This document shows, piece by piece, positions 48,932-56,442 of a stretch of DNA of 64,000 nucleotides. Every line of letters begins with the position of its first letter. The stretch's first letter is position 1. A model generated the notes under the pieces. The model saw only the letters and a program-made list of their open reading frames with translations, made no database searches and was not told where the DNA came from. This stretch comes from Dietzia natronolimnaea (GTDB taxonomy: Bacteria > Actinomycetota > Actinomycetes > Mycobacteriales > Mycobacteriaceae). The position numbers and the translations under genes are program-made. Where the stretch lies: the NCBI RefSeq assembly GCF_039525805.1, contig NZ_BAAAHZ010000013.1; one strand, written 5' to 3'.

Positions 48932-50212
48932 GTGACCGGCACCCAGAAGAAGACCGCGCTCAAGGCACCGAAGGGGGTGCCCGACTACGTCCCCCCGACC
49001 TCCGCCGCGTTCGTCGCGGTCCGGGATGCGATCACCACCGCCGCCCGGCGGGCGGGCTACGGGCACATCGAGCTGCCGATCTTCGAGGACACGGCGTTGT
49101 TCGCCCGTGGGGTGGGGGAGTCCACCGACGTCGTCTCCAAGGAGATGTACTCGTTCGAAGACCGTGGCGGCCGGAGCGTCACCCTCCGGCCCGAGGGGAC
49201 CGCCGGCGTGATGCGTTCGGTCATCGAGAACGGCCTGGACCGCGGTCAGCTGCCCGTCAAGCTCTGCTACGCCGGCCCGTTCTTCCGCTACGAGCGTCCC
49301 CAGGCCGGCCGGTACCGGCAGTTGCAGCAGGTCGGAATCGAGGCGATCGGGATCGACGACCCCGCCCTCGACGCCGAGGTGATCGCGGTGGCGGACGAGG
49401 CCTTCCGGTCCCTCGGGTTGACCGGGTTCCGGCTGGAGCTCACCTCGCTCGGGGACGACTCATGCCGGCCCGCCTACCGGGAACGGCTGCAGGCGTTCCT
49501 CGCCCGGTTGGACCTCGACGAGGCCACGCGGGAACGCGCACGGGTCAACCCGCTGCGCGTCCTCGACGACAAGCGCCCGGAGGTCCGCGCGCAGCTCTCG
49601 GGCGCCCCGCTGATGATCAACCACCTGTCCGAGGAGAGCGCCGCGCACTTCGCCGAGGTCAGGTCACACCTCGACGCCCTCGGCGTGGCCTACGAGGTCA
49701 ATCCCCGGATGGTCCGAGGCCTGGACTACTACACCAAGACCACGTTCGAGTTCGTCCACGACGGCCTCGGCGCCCAGTCCGGGATCGGCGGCGGTGGTCG
49801 TTACGACGGACTGATGGAGCAACTCGGGGGCCAGGCGTTGTCCGGCATCGGGTTCGGTATCGGCGTCGACCGCACGATGCTCGCGCTGCAGGCGGAGGGG
49901 ATCGACCACGCCTCCGGCGGTCGGGTGGACGTGTACGGCGTCGCTCTCGGCGCGCCGGCCAGGGCCGCGCTGGTGCCCGTGCTGGCCGAGTTCCGTCGCG
50001 CCGGTCTCCGCGCGGACATGGCCTACGGCGACCGCGGTATGAAGGGCGCGTTCAAGGCCGCCGACCGGTCGGGGGCCGCCGTCACCCTCGTCGTGGGCGA
50101 GAACGAGCTGGCGTCGGGCACCGTCGTGGTCAAGACGATGTCCACTGGTGAGCAGACCCCGGTCCCGCTGGACTCGGTCGTGCCCCACGTCACCGGTCTC
50201 GTCACTCCCTGA
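48932..50212 (+). CDS. hisS: histidine--tRNA ligase
   Basis: This 426-residue class II synthetase shows motif 2 FFRYERPQAGRYRQLQQVGIEA, the HisA block RGLDYYTKTTFEFV and motif 3 SGIGFGIGVDRTML, with a C-terminal anticodon-binding domain. GTG 48932 follows CAAGGA. Length is normal. It converges on the metallopeptidase gene 15 bases downstream. Confidence 0.96.
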   Translation: MTGTQKKTALKAPKGVPDYVPPTSAAFVAVRDAITTAARRAGYGHIELPIFEDTALFARGVGESTDVVSKEMYSFEDRGGRSVTLRPEGTAGVMRSVIENGLDRGQLPVKLCYAGPFFRYERPQAGRYRQLQQVGIEAIGIDDPALDAEVIAVADEAFRSLGLTGFRLELTSLGDDSCRPAYRERLQAFLARLDLDEATRERARVNPLRVLDDKRPEVRAQLSGAPLMINHLSEESAAHFAEVRSHLDALGVAYEVNPRMVRGLDYYTKTTFEFVHDGLGAQSGIGGGGRYDGLMEQLGGQALSGIGFGIGVDRTMLALQAEGIDHASGGRVDVYGVALGAPARAALVPVLAEFRRAGLRADMAYGDRGMKGAFKAADRSGAAVTLVVGENELASGTVVVKTMSTGEQTPVPLDSVVPHVTGLVTP

Positions 50213-50227
50213 TCCGCCCCCGCGGGA

Positions 50228-51139
50228 TCACACCCGCGCGCCGAAGGTGTCGCAGGCCTCCACGGACCCCTGGTCGTACCCGGTCAGGAACCACTGGCGC
50301 CGCATCTCCGACGAGCCGTGGGTCCACGAGTCGGGGTCGACCCGGGCGCCGCCGGACCGCTGGATGTGGTCGTCCCCGATCGCCTCGGCGGTCTGGATGA
50401 TCGCGTCGACGTCGCGCGGGGTCAGGCTCTCCAGCAGTGGCTCCCCGCCGTCGGGACCGGGGGTCGAGGTGGCGTAGTGGGCCCACAGCCCGGCGTAGCA
50501 GTCGGCCTGGAGCTCGACCCGGACCGCGCCCGAGGACGCGCCCTGCGGATCCTGCTGGGAGCGGCGGATGTCACCGAGCATCGTCTGCAGATGGTGCCCG
50601 AACTCGTGCGCGACGACGTACATCTGGGCCGCACCGGCGGGTGAGCCCCCGAGCCGACCGACCAGGACCTCGTCGAAGAAGGCCGGGTCGATGTAGACGT
50701 CCTGGTCCGCCGGGCAGTAGAACGGCCCGATGTCGGAGGAGGCCGCGCCGCAGGCGGTGTCGACGTCGCCGGTGAAGATGGTGGTGTGTGGCTGGACCCA
50801 CCGCATCCCGACCTGGTCGGGGAGTTGGGTGCCCCAGACGTCCTCGAGGCTCTCCGTGGTGGCGACGATCCGGCAGACCGTATCCGTGTTGGCCTGCCGG
50901 AGGTCGCACTGGTCGATGTGGGTCTGGAACCGCTGCGCCGAGTCGGACTGCCGGCCGCCGGTGTCGCCGCTCTCCAGACCGAGCTGCCCCGGATCGACGC
51001 CCAGGAACAGCGCGACCAGGACGATGGCGAGACCGCCCACGCCCCCGCCGACCGCCATCCCGCGCCGGCCCCCTCGCCCGCCGCGGCCCCCGCCGGAGAC
51101 CCCACTGGTGTCCAGGCTCCCGCCCTGCCGGAACGTCAT
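50228..51139 (-). CDS. neutral zinc metallopeptidase, YpfJ family
   Basis: This 303-residue protein has a Gly/Arg-rich cytosolic N terminus, one membrane helix (residues 30-50, VGGLAIVLVALFLG) and an outward catalytic domain with the zincin motif VVAHEFGHHLQ and the downstream acidic block RVELQADCYAGLWAHY. A C-terminal IGDDHIQ and THGSSEMRRQWF complete the family pattern. ATG 51139 is chosen; the frame upstream is open but poor. Substrates are unknown. Confidence 0.9.
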   Translation of the reverse strand: MTFRQGGSLDTSGVSGGGRGGRGGRRGMAVGGGVGGLAIVLVALFLGVDPGQLGLESGDTGGRQSDSAQRFQTHIDQCDLRQANTDTVCRIVATTESLEDVWGTQLPDQVGMRWVQPHTTIFTGDVDTACGAASSDIGPFYCPADQDVYIDPAFFDEVLVGRLGGSPAGAAQMYVVAHEFGHHLQTMLGDIRRSQQDPQGASSGAVRVELQADCYAGLWAHYATSTPGPDGGEPLLESLTPRDVDAIIQTAEAIGDDHIQRSGGARVDPDSWTHGSSEMRRQWFLTGYDQGSVEACDTFGARV

Positions 51140-51266
51140 CTCCGCCGCCCTTCGTCCCCGTCGGTCGCCGGTCCAGCCCGGCTCGCGCCCCTCCGCGGTC
51201 GAGGGACACTGTATTGGCAGCCGAGTCGCTGTCGCAGCCGACACCGGGAACCGACGTCGGTGGACG

Positions 51267-51272
51267 TAGACT
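51267..51272 (+). promoter_or_regulatory. candidate -10 element (TAGACT) for aspS
   Basis: A hexamer lies 100 bases before the aspS GTG in the 233-base divergent gap with the metallopeptidase. The rest of the leader shows only the AAAGGA ribosome site. Confidence 0.45.
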
Positions 51273-51372
51273 GTGCCCCGTCAGAGCCCGGGACCGACCG
51301 CCGTCCAGATCGCGGTGGGTCCGACGGTCGCTCGCAGACCACCAGAAGTCTCCCGATGAAAGGACCACCGCA

Positions 51373-53175
51373 GTGCTGCGCACCCATTCCGCCGGCCAAC
51401 TCCGAGCCGCCGACGCGGGGGACACCGTCACCCTGGCCGGCTGGGTAGCGCGCCGCCGGGATCACGGCGGGGTCATCTTCGTCGACCTCCGCGACTCCAC
51501 CGGTGTGTGTCAGGTGGTGTTCCGCTCCGAGGAGATCGCCGAGCGTGCGCACCGTCTGCGCAACGAGTTCTGCGTCTCCGTCACCGGCGTCGTGGACCGC
51601 CGCCCCGAGGGGTCGGAGAACCCGAACCTCGCCTCGGGTGAGGTCGAGGTCGACGTGGTCTCGTTCGAGGTGCTCGGTGAGTCCGCGGCCCTGCCGTTCC
51701 AGCTCGACGACGAGGTGGGTGAGGAGGCGCGCCTCCGTCACCGGTACCTCGACCTCCGTCGCGAGGGGCCCGGGTCCGCGCTACGGCTGCGGTCGAAGGT
51801 CAACTCCGCCGCCCGGGGCGTCATGGCCCGCCACGACTTCGTGGAGATCGAGACCCCGACGCTGACCCGGTCGACCCCCGAGGGTGCGCGCGACTTCCTG
51901 GTCCCCGCGCGGCTCCAGCCGGGCACCTTCTACGCCCTCCCGCAGTCTCCCCAGCTGTTCAAGCAGCTCCTCATGGTGGCCGGGATGGAGAAGTACTACC
52001 AGATCGCCCGCTGCTACCGGGACGAGGATTTCCGCGCGGACCGGCAACCGGAGTTCACCCAGTTGGACGTGGAGATGAGCTTCGTCGACCAGGACGACGT
52101 CATCGCGATCGCCGAGGAGATCCTCACCGAGGTGTGGGCCACCGCCGGTTACCGGATCACCACGCCGATCCCGCGCATGACCTATGACGAGGCGATGCGT
52201 CGCTTCGGTTCGGACAAGCCGGACCTGCGGTTCGACATCGAGCTGGTCGAGTGCACCGAGTTCTTCGCCGAGACCCCGTTCCGGGTGTTCAAGGCTCCCT
52301 ATGTCGGCGCGGTGGTCATGAAGGGCGGGGCGTCGCAGCCCCGTCGTCAGCTCGACGCGTGGCAGGAGTGGGCCAAGCAGCGCGGGGCAAAGGGCCTGGC
52401 CTACATCCTAGTCGGCCAGGACGGCGAGCTCGGCGGCCCCGTGGCCAAGAACCTGTCGGAGGCGGAGCGCGCCGGGATCGCCGCGCACGTCGGCGCGGAG
52501 CCGGGTGACTGCATCTTCTTCGGCGCCGGAGGGGTCAAGTCCACCCGTGCGCTCCTCGGTGCGGCCCGCGGTGAGATCGCGGACAAGCTCGGACTGATCG
52601 ACCCGGAGGCGTGGGCGTTCACCTGGGTGGTCGACGCGCCCATGTTCGAGCCCGCCGACGACGCCACGGCCGCCGGTGACGTGGCGGTGGGCTCGGGGGC
52701 GTGGACCGCCGTGCACCACGCGTTCACCTCCCCCAAGCCGGAGCACCTGGACACCTTCGACACCGACCCGGGTTCGGCCCTGGCGTACGCCTACGACATC
52801 GTGTGCAACGGCAACGAGATCGGCGGCGGGTCCATCCGCATCCACCGCAAGGACGTCCAGGAGCGGGTGTTCGGAGTCATGGGCATCTCGCAGGAGGAGG
52901 CGCAGGAGAAGTTCGGCTTCCTCCTCGACGCCTTCTCCTACGGCGCGCCGCCGCACGGCGGCATCGCGTTCGGGTGGGACCGCATCTGTGCGCTGCTGGC
53001 CCGCACCGATTCCATCCGCGACGTCATCGCCTTCCCGAAGTCCGGCGGCGGTGTCGACCCGCTCACCGACGCTCCCGCGCCCATCACCACGCAGCAGCGC
53101 AAGGAGTCGGGAATCGACGCCAAGCCCGTGACCCGCGGTCAGGGGACCCAGGCGGAGCCCGCGTCAGCCGGGTAG
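51373..53175 (+). CDS. aspS: aspartate--tRNA ligase
   Basis: This 600-residue bacterial-type synthetase has an OB-fold anticodon domain (VTLAGWVARRRDHGGVIFVD), motif 2 (YYQIARCYRDEDFRADRQPEFTQ), the GAD insertion domain typical of bacteria (SKPD to GQDGELGGPVAKN), and motif 3 (GGIAFGWDRICALLA). GTG 51373 follows AAAGGA. In mycobacteria the orthologous enzyme (Rv2572c) is non-discriminating and also charges tRNA-Asn; whether that applies here cannot be told from this window. Confidence 0.95.
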   Translation: MLRTHSAGQLRAADAGDTVTLAGWVARRRDHGGVIFVDLRDSTGVCQVVFRSEEIAERAHRLRNEFCVSVTGVVDRRPEGSENPNLASGEVEVDVVSFEVLGESAALPFQLDDEVGEEARLRHRYLDLRREGPGSALRLRSKVNSAARGVMARHDFVEIETPTLTRSTPEGARDFLVPARLQPGTFYALPQSPQLFKQLLMVAGMEKYYQIARCYRDEDFRADRQPEFTQLDVEMSFVDQDDVIAIAEEILTEVWATAGYRITTPIPRMTYDEAMRRFGSDKPDLRFDIELVECTEFFAETPFRVFKAPYVGAVVMKGGASQPRRQLDAWQEWAKQRGAKGLAYILVGQDGELGGPVAKNLSEAERAGIAAHVGAEPGDCIFFGAGGVKSTRALLGAARGEIADKLGLIDPEAWAFTWVVDAPMFEPADDATAAGDVAVGSGAWTAVHHAFTSPKPEHLDTFDTDPGSALAYAYDIVCNGNEIGGGSIRIHRKDVQERVFGVMGISQEEAQEKFGFLLDAFSYGAPPHGGIAFGWDRICALLARTDSIRDVIAFPKSGGGVDPLTDAPAPITTQQRKESGIDAKPVTRGQGTQAEPASAG

Positions 53176-53198
53176 CCGCCCGACCAGCCGCCTCGGCC

Positions 53199-54503
53199 TC
53201 AGAGGTGGAACGCCTCGAGCGCCGGGCGGCCGTCCATCCCCGCGTGGTCCAGGCCGAACAGCCGGGCGACGGTCGGTGCCACGTCGAGTGTGCGGACCGG
53301 GCGGTCGACGGTGCCGCCCCGACGCACGATCCGGTGCCCGCCACCGACGAAGAACGGGATCCCCAGGGTGACCTCGTGCCCGTGGTTGCCGGGGATCGGG
53401 TTGGAGAACGGGGTGGGGTCGGAGAAGCGCCATCCGGGATGGCACGTGGCCACCAGGTCACCGCCGAGTCGACCCAGCGAGAGCTCGGCCGGATCGTAGA
53501 GTCGGTTGACCCCCGGCAGCGCGCCCACGACCTCACGCAGTCGCCGCAGCGAGGCGTCGCGCTCGTGAGCGGGACCGAGGTAGGCGAACGTGTCCGCCCC
53601 GCCGTTCTGGGCGATCCCGAAGCGCCCACGGATCGCGGCGTCCGCCTCGATCGCACCGGCCGCGCTGATCAGTCTCAGCGGCTCCGACCAGTCCATCCCG
53701 TGATCGGCCAGGACGATGACCACCGAGCGCTCCCAGCGGCCGGTCGAGCGGAGGAACTGCTCGAGGTCCCAGAGCTTGTGGTCGGAGTTGGCGACCGCCT
53801 GGTTGCGCGCCAGGCGGAGTGAGGTCCCGGACAGGTCCATGTGTCCGAAGCGGTCCATGTCGCCGAGATTGACGAAGGTCATCCGGGGGGCGTGGTCGGT
53901 GATGGTCTGCTTGAGGGCCTCGATGGTGAACCAGTCGAGGGAGTGGTCGGTGATGGGGACGAGCGGGAACGGCGCCCACTGGACGCTCGCGCGCCCGCCG
54001 AACAGTCCGTGGAGGTAGTCCTTGCTCAGGACACTCGCGGTGGTCAGGCCCGCCTCGGTGCGGATCCGGTCGAGCACGGTCGGCGCCCGGAGATCGTCAG
54101 GCCGGTCGAGCGTCCTGTCGGTGCCGGCGCCATGGTCCCAGATCGAGTTGGCGGGAACCCCGTTGCGCTCGGGCAGGACCCCGGTGACCATCGCCGCGTG
54201 ATTGGGGAGCGTCTCGGCGATCATCACCGACGACGCGTCGGTGAACCTGGTCCCCTCCGAGGCCCACCGGTGCAGGGTGGGGGCCTGCACGGGGTTGAGT
54301 TCGTCGGGCCGCATGCCGTCGGTGACCAGGACGTAGACGTCGAGGTCGTCGGCGACCGGGCGCGTGGGAGTGGCCCAGACCGGAGCGGGGTCGGCGAGGA
54401 GGGTGACCCCCACCGCGCCCGCGGCGGCGACCACACCGGCCCCGGCCAGCGCCTCCCGGCGGGTCAGGGTGGGGCCGTGGCAGGGGTCGTGGTGGCGGCT
54501 CAT
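53199..54503 (-). CDS. Tat-exported type I phosphodiesterase/alkaline-phosphatase superfamily protein
   Basis: This 434-residue protein has a twin-arginine signal (LTRREALAGAG) with hydrophobic stretch to residue 45. The phosphodiesterase/nucleotide-pyrophosphatase fold shows VLVTDGMRPDEL (metal Asp), the nucleophile Thr in ETLPNHAAMVTG, DMDRFGHMD, VLADHGMDW and the C-terminal NHGHEV. All metal ligands seem present, so hydrolysis of a nucleotide or lipid phosphodiester outside the cell is likely; the substrate is unknown. It converges on aspS. Confidence 0.88.
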   Translation of the reverse strand: MSRHHDPCHGPTLTRREALAGAGVVAAAGAVGVTLLADPAPVWATPTRPVADDLDVYVLVTDGMRPDELNPVQAPTLHRWASEGTRFTDASSVMIAETLPNHAAMVTGVLPERNGVPANSIWDHGAGTDRTLDRPDDLRAPTVLDRIRTEAGLTTASVLSKDYLHGLFGGRASVQWAPFPLVPITDHSLDWFTIEALKQTITDHAPRMTFVNLGDMDRFGHMDLSGTSLRLARNQAVANSDHKLWDLEQFLRSTGRWERSVVIVLADHGMDWSEPLRLISAAGAIEADAAIRGRFGIAQNGGADTFAYLGPAHERDASLRRLREVVGALPGVNRLYDPAELSLGRLGGDLVATCHPGWRFSDPTPFSNPIPGNHGHEVTLGIPFFVGGGHRIVRRGGTVDRPVRTLDVAPTVARLFGLDHAGMDGRPALEAFHL

Positions 54504-54528
54504 CGGGCGGGGCTCCTCGGGTCGGGAC

Positions 54529-54540
54529 GTGACTGGTCAC
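54529..54540. promoter_or_regulatory. 12-bp palindrome upstream of the phosphodiesterase gene
   Basis: GTGACTGGTCAC is a GTGAC/GTCAC inverted repeat with a TG spacer, 26 bases before the phosphodiesterase start. It could be an operator, but it is short enough to occur by chance. Confidence 0.25.
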
Positions 54541-54664
54541 AGGTCTACCCCGTCGGGGCGGGGTACAGGCGGGTTCCAGACAACTCGACGGCGGGGCGCC
54601 GGGCCACCCCGACGCCCCGTTCGTCTCCTGATGTTCATCCCGGGGCGGTGTCGGGGGCCGTCGG

Positions 54665-54670
54665 TAGCCT
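54665..54670 (+). promoter_or_regulatory. candidate -10 element (TAGCCT) for a leaderless rarA transcript
   Basis: The hexamer ends 7 bases before the GTG start and there is no ribosome binding site between, so transcription probably starts at or next to the GTG. Confidence 0.5.
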
Positions 54671-54677
54671 GGGGCGC

Positions 54678-56030
54678 GTGAGTGATGACGCAGGGCTGTT
54701 CGCGGCCGGGGACGCGGGGCCGGGCCCGGAGGAGGGGGCGGCTCCGCCGCCGGTCGACCCGTCGGCCCCGCTGGCCGTGCGGATGAGGCCGCGCACGCTG
54801 GACGAGGTGGTCGGACAGCAGCACCTGCTCCGCGCCAACTCGCCGTTGCGACGACTCGTCGAGGGCCGGGGAGGGTCCTCGGTGATCCTCTACGGGCCGC
54901 CCGGGACGGGCAAGACGACGCTGGCCAACCTCGTGGCCACCTCGTCCGGTCGGCACTTCGTGGCGCTGTCCGCCCTGAGCGCCGGGGTCAAGGACGTCCG
55001 TGCGGTGATCGAGGACGCACGGACACGCCAGATCCACGGCCGGCGCACCGTGTTGTTCATCGACGAGGTCCACAGGTTCTCCAAGAGCCAGCAGGACGCG
55101 CTCCTCGCCGCGGTGGAGAACGGCATCGTGCTCCTGGTGGCCGCGACCACGGAGAACCCGCACTTCTCGGTGATCGCCCCGCTGCTGAGCCGTTCTCTCA
55201 TCGCCGAACTGCAGGGGCTGGACCAGGCGGGGGTCGCCACGGTGATCCGGCGCGCGGTGGCGGATGAGCGGGGTTACGCGGGGGCGCTCGAGGTGACCGA
55301 CGCCGCGGTGGAGGACATCGTCCGGCTCTCCGGCGGGGACGCCCGCCGGAGCCTGACGATCCTGGAGGCCGCCGCGGGAGCCGCCGAGGACGACGTGGTG
55401 ACCCCGGAGACGGTCGAGCTGAGCCTGGACGCGGCCCCGGTCCGTTATGACCGGGACGGGGATCAGCACTATGACGTCACGAGCGCGTTCATCAAGTCGA
55501 TCCGCGGGTCGGACGCCGACGCGGCCCTGCACTACCTCGCGCGGATGTTGGTGGCGGGGGAGGACCCCCGGTTCATCGCGCGGCGCCTGGTGGTGCACGC
55601 GAGCGAGGACATCGGGATGGCGGATCCCACCGCACTGCTCGCCGCCTCCGCCGCGGCGGAGGTCGTGCAGAAGGTGGGGCTGCCCGAATGCCGACTCGCC
55701 CTGGCCCAGGCCACCATCCATCTGGCGACCGCGCCCAAGTCCAACGCGGTGATCTCCGCGATCGACGCGGCGATGGCGGATGTCCGCGCCGGGGGAGTCG
55801 GTGAGGTCCCCCGGCACCTCCGGGACGGCCACTACGCCGGGGCCAAGGGGCTGGGCAACGGAGTCGGCTACCTCTACGCGCACCAGTCCCCGGCCGGGGT
55901 GGTCACACAGCAGTACCCTCCCGACGAGCTCGTGGGTCGGGACTACTACGCGCCCGCCGGCCACGGACACGAACGAGAACTGGCCGCCAGGCTGACCCGG
56001 CTGCGCACGATCGTCCGGGGGAAGACCTAG
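54678..56030 (+). CDS. rarA: replication-associated recombination protein RarA (MgsA) AAA+ ATPase
   Basis: This 450-residue protein starts at GTG (VSDDAGLFAA) and has Walker A GPPGTGKTTL, Walker B LFIDEVHRFSKSQQD, sensor 1 AATTENPHFSV, and the C-terminal tetramer domain with EDIGMADP and CRLALAQATIHLATAPKSN. RarA acts at stalled forks with single-strand-binding protein. Orthologue of Rv2559c. A long frame continues upstream of the GTG, antisense to the phosphodiesterase gene, and is not used. Confidence 0.93.
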   Translation: MSDDAGLFAAGDAGPGPEEGAAPPPVDPSAPLAVRMRPRTLDEVVGQQHLLRANSPLRRLVEGRGGSSVILYGPPGTGKTTLANLVATSSGRHFVALSALSAGVKDVRAVIEDARTRQIHGRRTVLFIDEVHRFSKSQQDALLAAVENGIVLLVAATTENPHFSVIAPLLSRSLIAELQGLDQAGVATVIRRAVADERGYAGALEVTDAAVEDIVRLSGGDARRSLTILEAAAGAAEDDVVTPETVELSLDAAPVRYDRDGDQHYDVTSAFIKSIRGSDADAALHYLARMLVAGEDPRFIARRLVVHASEDIGMADPTALLAASAAAEVVQKVGLPECRLALAQATIHLATAPKSNAVISAIDAAMADVRAGGVGEVPRHLRDGHYAGAKGLGNGVGYLYAHQSPAGVVTQQYPPDELVGRDYYAPAGHGHERELAARLTRLRTIVRGKT

Positions 56031-56122
56031 CCGCCCCCGCCCGGATATGTGAAACTCATGAGGCCTGTATGAACACGAGCAACATCCAGGTATCCATGGA
56101 CGCAAGCACTCTCGGAGGAATC

Positions 56123-56278
56123 ATGAGCGGAATCGCCAGCATCTTCTCGACCCTGGTCGGCGTGGCCACCTCGGTCGGCGTGTGGGGGACCGGCGCGCAC
56201 AGCCTGGGGCTGCTTCCCCAGGAGGCGTTCATCACCGCGGCCAACTTCGGCATCATCCTGCCCCCGATGCCGCGCTGA
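56123..56278 (+). CDS. small hydrophobic protein of 51 residues, unknown function
   Basis: The frame reads MSGIASIFSTLVGVATSVGV and ends GIILPPMPR. ATG 56123 follows a strong GGAGGAAT ribosome site; an in-frame ATG at 56069 lacks one. Residues 1-35 are hydrophobic/amphipathic with Gly, Ser and Thr, without signal cleavage site or known domain. It is a monocistronic unit between rarA and alaS and ends just before an exceptionally strong terminator, which suggests high expression. Small amphipathic proteins of this size form cell-wall channels (PorA/PorH) in Corynebacterium; that is only an analogy. Confidence 0.6.
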   Translation: MSGIASIFSTLVGVATSVGVWGTGAHSLGLLPQEAFITAANFGIILPPMPR

Positions 56279-56303
56279 CACACCACCTCTTCTCGAGCCG
56301 GTC

Positions 56304-56341
56304 CACGGGCACGGGCCCCGCACGCGGGGTCCGTGCCCGTG
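56304..56341 (+). terminator. very strong intrinsic hairpin after the 51-residue protein gene
   Basis: CACGGGCACGG (56304-56314) pairs fully with CCGTGCCCGTG (56331-56341), and the inner bases continue the helix (CCCCG with CGGGG plus a G-T pair) around a 4-base loop, about 17 bp in all. TCGTCT follows. Confidence 0.85.
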
Positions 56342-56391
56342 TCGTCTGCGGGCTCCCGCGGTCCGTTCCTCGACCCCCGGGGGCGCGCCGG

Positions 56392-56397
56392 TAGGCT
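56392..56397 (+). promoter_or_regulatory. candidate -10 element (TAGGCT) for alaS
   Basis: A hexamer 45 bases before the alaS start, downstream of the strong terminator. Confidence 0.5.
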
Positions 56398-56442
56398 GGG
56401 CAGTCGTCCGACCACCTCCGTAGACCACCAGTGAGGCCCCCT

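Noticed and set aside
56069..56122. Upstream ATG giving a 69-residue form of the small protein
   Set aside because: It lacks a ribosome site, while ATG 56123 has a strong one.
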